In this document: piece by piece, positions 1 through 4,438 of the stretch | Layout of the letters: each line of letters opens with the position of its first letter | Position numbering within the stretch: the stretch's first letter is position 1 | Assembly: GCA_964578745.1 (NCBI GenBank) | Contig: CAZODZ010000080.1 | Span: 1 to 6,214 of the forward strand | Reading direction: 5' to 3' | Origin: SKVJ01 sp964578745 | Lineage (GTDB): Bacteria > Chloroflexota > Dehalococcoidia > GIF9 > AB-539-J10 | Length of the DNA: 6,214 bases | Made by a program: the position numbers and the translations under genes | The notes under the pieces: model-generated | The model's input: only the letters and a program-made list of their open reading frames with translations | Database searches by the model: none | What the model was told of the DNA's origin: nothing

Positions 1-69
1 ACAGATCTTGCCCCGGTGATACCAGCGCCAACTGGAGTCCTGCCGTGGTCTCTGTGTATTTCTGCGGCG
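1..69. other. unassigned flank downstream of the DsrE-family gene
   Basis: This short stretch lies beyond the stop codon of the minus-strand DsrE-family gene. I see no convincing reading frame with a ribosome binding site, and no stem followed by a T-run that would act as an intrinsic terminator. It may be the start of the next intergenic region. Confidence 0.4.
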
Positions 70-408
70 TCAGACGGACAGGACCGCCGTCCCCGACTTC
101 AGCATCTCTGTCAGCGGCTGCCCCATGTACTTCACTTCAACGCCGAGAGCCGCCAGCGCGTCGCTCACGCCATACCTGTCAGAACAAGCCTTGCACGCCA
201 GCAGTTCCACACCCGCCTCCTTGAGCGACTGCAATTCCTTCTGCAGCTCAGGGTCCGAGACCAGTAACGGGCCAGATGGACCCCATATGATGAGGCTTAC
301 CTTGTTCCACCACTTCCTCAGCTTCGAGTTCTTGGTATACATGAAGACCATGTTCATAGCGGCTTCCTTATCACGCGTTACCCAGAGCACAGCCAGGCTA
401 TCGTTCAT
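70..408 (-). CDS. DsrE/DsrF-like family protein
   Basis: A 112-residue cytosolic protein of the DsrE/F fold, the small alpha/beta family that includes sulfur-relay proteins such as DsrE and TusD as well as many uncharacterised stand-alone members. The N-terminal strand (LAVLWVTRD, residues 5-13) is followed by a helix, then the core strand and turn VSLIIWGPSGPLL (37-49), and then VELLACKACSDRYGV (67-81), where Cys72 and Cys75 form a CxxC-type pair. The ending VKYMGQPLTEML is typical of the single-domain family. A cysteine at this place carries persulfide in the sulfur-transfer members, so sulfur or thiol chemistry is plausible but not shown. The ATG at 408 is preferred over an adjacent in-frame TTG at 411, because AGGAGG at 414-419 is five bases from the ATG and only two from the TTG. 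No dsr, tus or sulfur-oxidation partners are visible nearby, so its partner is unknown. Confidence 0.85.
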   Translation of the reverse strand: MNDSLAVLWVTRDKEAAMNMVFMYTKNSKLRKWWNKVSLIIWGPSGPLLVSDPELQKELQSLKEAGVELLACKACSDRYGVSDALAALGVEVKYMGQPLTEMLKSGTAVLSV

Positions 409-491
409 CAATCCCTCCTCTTGCGTCGCCTCGATTCTTCACTGAAGGCCGTCCTTTGTACAAGGCGACCCACCGAAGGGCGACGCCAGCC

Positions 492-521
492 ATCCTACGA
501 CAGATCAAGAGCGGCTGTCTA
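492..521 (-). promoter_or_regulatory. weak candidate sigma70-type promoter for the DsrE-family gene
   Basis: On the minus strand TAGACA (516-521) lies 18 bases before TAGGAT (492-497). These match the -35 and -10 consensus at five and four of six positions. The position would give a leader of about 75 bases before the DsrE-family ATG. The rest of the 409-681 gap holds no credible gene on either strand. Support is by consensus matching only. Confidence 0.2.
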
Positions 522-601
522 CCGTCACGCAGCTACCGCCGAGCCAATTCCGGGCAGTCGAGTTGCGCGGACGCCTTACCTAATATCTCAGGTTCAGCGC
601 T

Positions 602-622
602 GGTTGGCGTCCATACGCCACC
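602..622 (-). terminator. hairpin downstream of the aldolase gene
   Basis: TGGCGT (605-610) and ACGCCA (615-620) form a perfect six-pair stem around a four-base loop. The stem extends by two G-C pairs past a one-base bulge. It lies about 60 bases beyond the aldolase stop codon. No T-run follows on the minus strand, so it is not a classical intrinsic terminator; it could stabilise the transcript end or be incidental. Confidence 0.3.
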
Positions 623-681
623 ACACGAACAGCCCCACCCCACATGTTCTCAGCCCGCACTCACCGTGCAGCAGACGTGCA

Positions 682-1578
682 TCAGAGCAGACCTGCCTTC
701 TCCATAATCCTCTTGAGTTCTTCCCTTTGCAGTGGCTCAAGCGGCAGCAGGGGCGGTCGGACCGGGCCTCCGTACATGCCGGTGAGATCGAGTGCAGCCT
801 TGAGCCCGGCGATTCCGAACCGGGACGTGACGGCTGCATTGGGGGCGATGAGTCTCAGCTGTATATCCTTCGCCCTCCTGACATCCCCCTTGTCGAAGCT
901 GGTCACTATCGCGTGAAGGTCGTGCGGCGCCACGGAGGCCAGCGCCATCACGCCGCCGACAGCGCCTACAGCAAGGGCCGGTAACAGGAAGCTGCCCGAG
1001 CCTGCCAGCACCTGGAAGCCTTCACCCGCGCCGGCCACGACCTGGCCGATCTTCACTACGTTGCCCGAACTCTCCTTGAGACCGATTATCCGCGGATGCG
1101 CGGCCAACTCGACTACGACTTCAGCACCCATGTCGAGCCCGGTAGAGGCAGGAACGTTGTAGAGGACGATCGGAATAGGCGAGCGGTCGGCAATCGTGGT
1201 GTAGTGGTTCACCAGTGCCCGGCGGTCCATCCGCGCCTTGTAGTAGTGTGGCGTGACTATGAGGGCCACGTCGGCACCGAGACCGGCGGCCTTTTCCGTC
1301 AGCTCGAGTGTCTCCACGGTGGACTCGCACCCGGTCCCAGCCAGGAATACGTGATCGTCGTCAATGACCTCGCCGGCCGTCTTCCAGACTTCAAGCTTCT
1401 CTGCCTCCCTCAACAGGACCGCTTCACCGTTAGAGCCCAGAACCGCGAACCCGCTCAACGGCGTCTGCTGCCATCTCTCGAGGTTGGAGGCCAAGCGGTC
1501 ATGGTCCACCCGTCCGTGTTCATCGAAAGGAGTGGGAATCGGAGGGAAACAGCCCGCCAGGGAAATATTCGTGGTCAT
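682..1578 (-). CDS. HOGA1-like 4-hydroxy-2-oxoglutarate aldolase / DapA-superfamily lyase
   Basis: A 298-residue class I (Schiff-base) aldolase of the DapA/NAL superfamily, a TIM barrel of normal length. The pyruvate-binding motif is GSNGE (48-52), the catalytic tyrosine is Tyr140 in LYNVPASTG, and the Schiff-base lysine is Lys168 in GLKESSG. Several stretches read almost like mammalian mitochondrial HOGA1 as I remember it: GTGCEST (81-87), VTPHYY (108-113), FQVLAGS (188-194), GAVGGV (205-210), IAPNAAVT.RFG (244-255) and YGGP near the C terminus. HOGA1 splits 4-hydroxy-2-oxoglutarate into pyruvate and glyoxylate. True dihydrodipicolinate synthase has an arginine two residues after the VP of the tyrosine motif (VPSRT); here the sequence is VPAST, which argues against lysine biosynthesis. 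The start is the ATG at 1578, with GGAG at 1587-1590 eight bases upstream; a 13-residue upstream extension to 1617 lacks such a site. The exact substrate remains uncertain, since related lyases use other 2-keto acids. Confidence 0.88.
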   Translation of the reverse strand: MTTNISLAGCFPPIPTPFDEHGRVDHDRLASNLERWQQTPLSGFAVLGSNGEAVLLREAEKLEVWKTAGEVIDDDHVFLAGTGCESTVETLELTEKAAGLGADVALIVTPHYYKARMDRRALVNHYTTIADRSPIPIVLYNVPASTGLDMGAEVVVELAAHPRIIGLKESSGNVVKIGQVVAGAGEGFQVLAGSGSFLLPALAVGAVGGVMALASVAPHDLHAIVTSFDKGDVRRAKDIQLRLIAPNAAVTSRFGIAGLKAALDLTGMYGGPVRPPLLPLEPLQREELKRIMEKAGLL

Positions 1579-1592
1579 CACTCTCTCTCCTC

Positions 1593-1611
1593 TGCCTCGA
1601 AACAGGAGGCA
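1593..1611 (-). promoter_or_regulatory. 5' leader hairpin abutting the aldolase ribosome binding site
   Basis: TGCCTC (1593-1598) and GAGGCA (1606-1611) form a perfect six-pair inverted repeat with a seven-base loop. In the minus-strand transcript it ends directly beside the purine-rich AGAGGAGAGAG stretch that serves as the aldolase ribosome binding site. It could influence initiation or protect the leader. A regulatory role is inference from position. Confidence 0.35.
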
Positions 1612-1631
1612 AGACATTCCTCAAGTGTTGA

Positions 1632-1660
1632 AGAATATCGCTGTTGCCTCGTCACTGCAA
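1632..1660 (-). promoter_or_regulatory. candidate promoter for the aldolase gene
   Basis: On the minus strand TTGCAG (1655-1660) and TATTCT (1632-1637) are separated by exactly 17 bases. They match the sigma70 -35 and -10 consensus at three and four of six positions. Transcription would start near 1625, giving a leader of about 47 bases that contains the 1593-1611 hairpin. The site directly abuts the IS3 remnant and may partly lie in its left end. Confidence 0.28.
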
Positions 1661-1668
1661 CGGAAGTC

Positions 1669-1934
1669 AAGCGAAAGCGTACGACCCGCCAACGGCAGCG
1701 GTGTGCAGGCAGGGTGAGCGGTCCTCGCGCATGAAGGTGGCGGAGCTGTGCCGGAAGCACGGCATCAGCGAGGCGACGTACTACAACTGGAAGGCGAAGC
1801 ACGCCGGGATGACGGTGAGCGAATTGCGGCGGTTGAAGACGCTTGAGGCGGAGAATCGCCAGCTGAAGCAGATCGTGACGGAGCAGGCGCCGGACATTCA
1901 GACGCTGAAGGAGTTGCCGGCAAAAAACTTCTGA
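1669..1934 (+). pseudogene. IS3-family transposase orfA, frameshifted near its N terminus
   Basis: The readable part begins at the ATG at 1731 and gives 67 residues. VAELCRKHGISEATYYNW (residues 3-20) is the helix-turn-helix that binds the element ends, and ELRRLKTLEAENRQLKQIV (31-49) is the leucine-zipper region used for multimerisation, ending in LPAKNF. Both are highly typical of IS3-family OrfA. The usual N terminus (a basic KRKR start) appears about 21 codons upstream at 1669-1680 but in a different frame. The frame around 1700 (AAVCRQGE) resembles the usual link between the two. A one-base indel between about 1681 and 1700 would explain this. I see no good ribosome binding site directly before the 1731 ATG, so the fragment is probably not a functional gene. 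Confidence 0.78.
1922..1928 (+). promoter_or_regulatory. programmed -1 frameshift slippery site of the IS3 remnant
   Basis: The heptamer A AAA AAC lies in the orfA reading frame two codons before the TGA at 1932-1934. The orfB-like frame is exactly the -1 frame and is open through this point. This is the arrangement IS3-family elements use to make the OrfAB fusion transposase. With orfB truncated the signal is probably a relic. Confidence 0.6.
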
Positions 1935-2095
1935 CGCCCGGGGCGAGGAGGGCGGCAGTGTTGTACGCGCTGGCATGTCTCGGGCGGAGCATGCGAAAGG
2001 CGTGTGAGCCGGTGAGGCTGTCATGCCTGCTGTATCTCTACGTGCCACGGCCGGACAGGGACGCGGCCCTGCGTGAGCGGCTGCGGCAACGGGCG
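1929..2095 (+). pseudogene. IS3-family transposase orfB, 5' fragment only
   Basis: In the -1 frame relative to orfA the translation reads LLTPGARRAAVLYALA, then SMRKACEPVRLS, then a YVPRPDRDAALRERLRQRA stretch ending near 2095. It matches the N-terminal region of IS3-family OrfB, in which an ARR..V.YL start and an RRACRLVGLSRST-like segment are followed by a D.ALRERL helix. The similarity ends there, before the usual RFGYRRL segment and the whole rve/DDE catalytic domain. The residual match is also eroded, consistent with an old decaying copy. The frame stays open to 2425 only because it runs into the downstream small membrane protein gene. Confidence 0.7.
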
Positions 2096-2127
2096 CTGGT
2101 GGGCAGGACAGGCGCCGGAATAATCCA

Positions 2128-2143
2128 AGGAGAACGGTCTCCT
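2128..2143. repeat. short inverted repeat just after the IS remnant
   Basis: AGGAGA (2128-2133) and TCTCCT (2138-2143) form a perfect six-pair stem around ACGG. It lies about 30 bases beyond the last recognisable transposase codon. There is no T-run on either side, so a terminator is not supported. It may be incidental. Confidence 0.25.
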
Positions 2144-2201
2144 CCATCAGCCGGGGAGCAATTCGTTCGTCCTGGGCCATATTCCCCATCGCGGACTAGG
2201 C

Positions 2202-2230
2202 TTACAACGCGGCATTATCGTTATGCTATT
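2202..2230 (+). promoter_or_regulatory. weak candidate promoter for the 55-residue membrane protein
   Basis: TTACAA (2202-2207) is followed after 17 bases by GCTATT (2225-2230). A better -10-like TATGCT overlaps at 2222-2227 but at too short a spacing. The local A+T content is higher than in the flanking sequence, and the site sits 28 bases before the ATG at 2258. The evidence is only suggestive. Confidence 0.22.
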
Positions 2231-2257
2231 GATGCACCCGTTCCGGGAGGACGAATA

Positions 2258-2425
2258 ATGGACAAACACCTTGCACGCGACCTGTTCTTCACGCTTCCGC
2301 CAGCGGGCTTCTTCCTGCTGCTGTTCTTCAAGCTGGGCACACCGTGGAGCTACATCTTCCTGGTGCTCTCCGTGGTCTTCTTCATCCTCGCGCTGCGGGC
2401 GATCCGAAGTGCCCGGTACAACTAG
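2258..2425 (+). CDS. small two-helix membrane protein (55 aa), function unknown
   Basis: I do not recognise this protein. It has 55 residues with a short charged N terminus (MDKHLARD), a first hydrophobic segment at about 9-25 containing a PP kink (FFTLPPAGFFLLLFF), a short KLGTPW loop and a second helix at about 31-46 (YIFLVLSVVFFILALR). It ends in a basic tail, RAIRSARYN. Basic residues at the C terminus and a short N terminus suggest a hairpin with both ends in the cytoplasm. The start is well supported: GGGAGG at 2245-2250 is seven bases before the ATG. It is the only intact plus-strand gene between the IS remnant and the minus-strand cluster and converges on the B3/4 gene with a 40-base gap. 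It could be a small accessory subunit or a conserved hypothetical. Confidence 0.7.
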   Translation: MDKHLARDLFFTLPPAGFFLLLFFKLGTPWSYIFLVLSVVFFILALRAIRSARYN

Positions 2426-2465
2426 AAGATGCCTCTGTACAGCGCCCTGCCGAGTCTTTTGAAGC

Positions 2466-3158
2466 TCACACCTCGACCTCTTCGATGCCGTGGGCTGAGA
2501 GTACCCGCACCGGCTCAACCGCGACCGGGGGCGAGAAGAGCTCGATACTCTCCACAATGTCCCGGGCGTGGTCAAGAAGCTGGTCCCGGCTGATGCCGTC
2601 GGGCGCATAGGTCACGTACAGGGCATCACGCGTCTGAGGCGTTATCCGGCTGCGATAGTCCGGCCCATGGATGACGCTCGACAGTATGCCCATCCTGTCG
2701 ACGGTTATCATGTCGCCCGCCTTAGCCATCTGCTCCTCGCGGTTCATCTTCACGTACATCTCTTCGCCCGTGGCGGCATCAAGGACGACCGGCGGGAGCA
2801 CGGCCATGAGATCGTGCCCTGCCGTGAGTAACCGGTTCTTCATCTCAGCCATGAACATGATATCGACAAGGCCAGACACCGTTGGCAGCGGCCTCTGTTT
2901 CACGACAAGCGTCTTCAATTGTCCCGCGACATGGTAGGTCTTCTCGAACCGCCTGTAGTACGCCGCATAGGCCCGCATGGTGGTGTCCGACTTTATGTCA
3001 TCCACATTCGCAAAGTGCGAGCGCAGTTCGTCTTCCAGCAACCGCTTGCGCTGCTCCAGCGCCGGATGCTCGCGCATGTTCTCGACGCCACGCACCACCA
3101 GCATCGCCACCATGGCATCCGGGTACAGATTCCTCCAGCGCTGACCGATTTCAAACAT
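2466..3158 (-). CDS. stand-alone B3/4 domain protein (PheRS beta-like)
   Basis: A 230-residue protein built around the B3/4 domain, which in the phenylalanyl-tRNA synthetase beta subunit lies in the editing region and also occurs alone in many bacteria and archaea. The N-terminal part (1-60) is alpha/beta with the strand AMVAMLVVRGVEN. The domain core is visible at 68-182: YRRFEKTYHV, then PLPTVSGLVDIMFMAEM (91-107), then AGHDL (113-117), a TGEEMYVKMNREE strand (130-142), AGDMITVDRMGILS (147-160) and SRITPQTRDALYVTY (170-184). This order is the family signature. Solo members are suspected of acting on mischarged tRNA or amino-acid-like ligands, but their substrate is not established. GGGAGGG (3169-3175) is ten bases before the ATG at 3158. 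It is the last gene of the minus-strand run and is probably separately transcribed, since a 115-base gap precedes it. Confidence 0.85.
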   Translation of the reverse strand: MFEIGQRWRNLYPDAMVAMLVVRGVENMREHPALEQRKRLLEDELRSHFANVDDIKSDTTMRAYAAYYRRFEKTYHVAGQLKTLVVKQRPLPTVSGLVDIMFMAEMKNRLLTAGHDLMAVLPPVVLDAATGEEMYVKMNREEQMAKAGDMITVDRMGILSSVIHGPDYRSRITPQTRDALYVTYAPDGISRDQLLDHARDIVESIELFSPPVAVEPVRVLSAHGIEEVEV

Positions 3159-3168
3159 CTGTGATTTG

Positions 3169-3186
3169 CCCTCCCGTATCCGAGGG
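3169..3186 (-). promoter_or_regulatory. stem that could mask the B3/4 ribosome binding site
   Basis: In the minus-strand transcript CCCUC (3182-3186) can pair with GAGGG (3169-3173), which is the core of the ribosome binding site GGGAGGG. The stem is only five pairs with an eight-base loop, so it is weak. Purine-rich binding sites pair by chance with nearby pyrimidines, so a regulatory role is speculative. Confidence 0.22.
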
Positions 3187-3198
3187 ATTCATGCCTCA

Positions 3199-3227
3199 TA
3201 TTCACTTTTCTGGCCACTGCCCGTCAA
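3199..3227 (-). promoter_or_regulatory. candidate promoter for the B3/4 gene
   Basis: On the minus strand TTGACG (3222-3227) matches the -35 consensus at five of six positions. After 17 bases it is followed by TGAATA (3199-3204), a poor -10. Transcription would begin near 3192, about 34 bases before the ATG. The 3159-3273 gap holds no gene. Confidence 0.3.
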
Positions 3228-3273
3228 GGATACGACGTGCCAGGTGATCCTGCTTCTTCGAGAGAGTCTGCCC

Positions 3274-3510
3274 TCACTCCAGCATGTATATCAGTACAGA
3301 CACTACCAGCGGGATGCCCATGAGGTACACGCCGAACGGAAGGTGCGCCGAGACCACACCCCACACTACCCAGACTAGCGGCAGTGTTGCCGCACCGGGG
3401 CGCCTGCATTCGCCCTGAGGCCCGTCGTAGCCCGGTTTCACTGTGACAGTGGGCCGGCCCAGAGGAGTAGAGAGGAGATGGCCTGGCAGCACCACACGCG
3501 CAGTCCCCAC
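3274..3510 (-). CDS. small membrane protein (78 aa) downstream of the DUF4405 cytochrome
   Basis: I do not recognise this protein. The N-terminal half is polar (VVLPGHLLSTPLGRP, TVTVKPGYDGPQGE), with one cysteine at residue 35. Two hydrophobic segments follow: TLPLVWVVWGVVSAHL (42-57) and GVYLMGIPLVVSVLIYML (60-77), with the stop directly after the second helix. Third-position G/C use is like that of its neighbours, which supports coding. The start is uncertain. The first usable codon is GTG at 3510, 26 bases after the DUF4405 stop, and no Shine-Dalgarno sequence precedes it. The open frame continues upstream into the DUF4405 gene without an ATG, with an ATA overlapping its TAG. The close spacing suggests co-transcription and possibly coupled translation, and a membrane partnership with the cytochrome is a reasonable guess. 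A truncated remnant is also possible. Confidence 0.55.
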   Translation of the reverse strand: MGTARVVLPGHLLSTPLGRPTVTVKPGYDGPQGECRRPGAATLPLVWVVWGVVSAHLPFGVYLMGIPLVVSVLIYMLE

Positions 3511-3536
3511 GACGGCGAGGGCACCTGTCCGCGTGG

Positions 3537-4289
3537 CTATGACGCTGCTTGCAGGCCAGGCCTGGCGCGCTTGCGCCGACCCCCCAGCGCGTTCTCGGCC
3601 AGAACGGTGACGGCCGCAAACGCGACCATGATGGAGCCGTAGGTGGCAACGACCTCGAGGATGTTCTCATCGGACGAGCCCCCACCACCACCATGCCTGC
3701 CCAGGCCTTGGCCCTGTGACAGACCGGCCACATCGCCATCGAACGGGTCAGCCAGCCAGTCGACGAGGCTACTTGTCGCGATGCTGTATGCACCAAGAGC
3801 GAGGACCGCCGCCAGGCACACAACGGCAAGGGGCCTCGCAACAACACGGGGAAGCCTCACAAGCCTCGTGAACATGCTCCTGATGAACGACCAGTGCAGG
3901 CCGAGGTGCACACCAACAAGTATGAGGGCTACCGCCGAGGCAGAATAATGAAGGGGCCTCCAGAATCCAACGTCGCCATAAATGTTCACCAGGACCGTGC
4001 GGGAAATCATTATGCCGCTCAGAGCGATTGACACCGTTGAAACGAGCAACAGCAGGTCAACCGCGTATCCCACCCTGGTCTTCAGCGGCAGTGGGCGCGT
4101 GAACAACCTCTTTGTGACGCCCGCTATCCACTTGCGGTTGATGCCGTTATGAATGACGAACAGGCTGCATGCAGCAAGCCCGCCTATCTCATGGAAGCTC
4201 AGGCTTACAACCCGGGCCTGGTACATCAGGACCAGTAAGACAATCATCACCGAGTCCAGAATGATGCGCACAAGGTTCTTCTTGTTCAT
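3537..4289 (-). CDS. DUF4405-family di-heme b-type membrane cytochrome
   Basis: A 250-residue integral membrane protein. Hydrophobic segments are at about 8-23, 33-50, 74-96, 112-132, 152-172 and 215-232. Two HX13H pairs lie in helices 2 and 4, His33/His47 and His114/His128, the classic layout for two b-hemes stacked across a four-helix bundle, as in cytochrome b and ferric-reductase-type proteins; His132 is an extra candidate. The motifs SFHEIGG and VIHNGINRKW are typical of DUF4405. A glycine-rich loop with one histidine (GRHGGGGGSSDENI, 198-211) precedes the last helix, and the C terminus is basic. Electron transfer across the membrane is the likely role; donor and acceptor are unknown. 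The start at 4289 is chosen because GAGGAG (4295-4300) lies five bases upstream; an extension to 4403 reads like non-coding sequence. A CARDB protein lies upstream and a small membrane protein downstream, both on the same strand. Confidence 0.82.
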   Translation of the reverse strand: MNKKNLVRIILDSVMIVLLVLMYQARVVSLSFHEIGGLAACSLFVIHNGINRKWIAGVTKRLFTRPLPLKTRVGYAVDLLLLVSTVSIALSGIMISRTVLVNIYGDVGFWRPLHYSASAVALILVGVHLGLHWSFIRSMFTRLVRLPRVVARPLAVVCLAAVLALGAYSIATSSLVDWLADPFDGDVAGLSQGQGLGRHGGGGGSSDENILEVVATYGSIMVAFAAVTVLAENALGGRRKRARPGLQAAS

Positions 4290-4322
4290 CAGTACTCCTC
4301 GCCACCACCGTAGCAGGAAGTG

Positions 4323-4328
4323 AGTATA
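4323..4328 (-). promoter_or_regulatory. candidate -10 element upstream of the DUF4405 gene
   Basis: TATACT on the minus strand matches the -10 consensus at five of six positions and would start transcription about 27 bases before the ATG at 4289. No good -35 hexamer is present at 16-18 bases, so it might need an activator. A palindrome, ATTTC-CTTC-GAAAT, at 4343-4356 lies in the corresponding -35 region and could be an operator. Both roles are inferred from position. Confidence 0.3.
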
Positions 4329-4374
4329 AGGGATGATTGTGAATTTCCTTCGAAATGTCGACGCCGCAGCCAGC

Positions 4375-4396
4375 CTCCTGAACTGACTTTCAGGAG
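4375..4396 (-). terminator. hairpin between the CARDB and DUF4405 genes
   Basis: CTCCTGAA (4375-4382) and TTCAGGAG (4389-4396) form a perfect eight-pair stem with a six-base loop, 42 bases after the CARDB stop codon. No T-run follows on the minus strand, so it is not a standard intrinsic terminator. It may partly separate expression of the two genes, act as an RNA-processing site, or be a protein-binding palindrome. Confidence 0.38.
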
Positions 4397-4438
4397 TTGC
4401 CATCCGGGCGACTCAAGAAGCAACCAGCCTCACCGCCC

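Larger units (their letters stand above)
1666..2100 (+). mobile_element. IS3-family insertion sequence remnant
   Basis: A decayed copy of an IS3-family element carries most of orfA, a -1 frameshift site and only the beginning of orfB. A complete element of this family is about 1.2-1.5 kb, so most of orfB, including the DDE catalytic domain, is gone. I could not define either terminal inverted repeat or a flanking target duplication, so the limits are approximate. The left limit is set by the orfA-like KRKR start in a second frame at 1669. The right limit is where orfB similarity stops, near 2095. The copy cannot encode an active transposase. Confidence 0.8.

Noticed and set aside
602..622. 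Reading the hairpin after the aldolase as a proven intrinsic terminator
   Set aside because: No T-run follows the stem on the minus strand, so only a low-confidence entry is justified.
421..984. A 187-codon open frame on the plus strand
   Set aside because: Its second half is antisense to the well-supported aldolase gene. The product is low in hydrophobic core residues and rich in Arg, Ser and Pro, and it has no family motif or ribosome binding site. It reads as a shadow frame.
1096..1734. A 212-codon plus-strand frame antisense to the aldolase
   Set aside because: It lies opposite the conserved aldolase core and has no recognisable domain. Only its last part (KRKR near 1669) is meaningful, as the displaced start of the IS3 orfA.
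1578..2189. A 203-codon minus-strand frame across the IS remnant
   Set aside because: It is antisense to the orfA and orfB fragments, and the product is an Arg/Pro/Ala-rich string without motifs.
3224..3847. A 207-codon minus-strand frame overlapping the DUF4405 gene and the 78-residue gene
   Set aside because: It is in a different frame from two sequences with clear membrane segments. Its product is Arg/Ser/Pro-rich and has no start signal.
4290..4403. An N-terminal extension of the DUF4405 protein to 4403
   Set aside because: The 38 extra residues precede a strong ribosome binding site and ATG at 4289 and cover the 8-bp hairpin and the promoter-like sequence.
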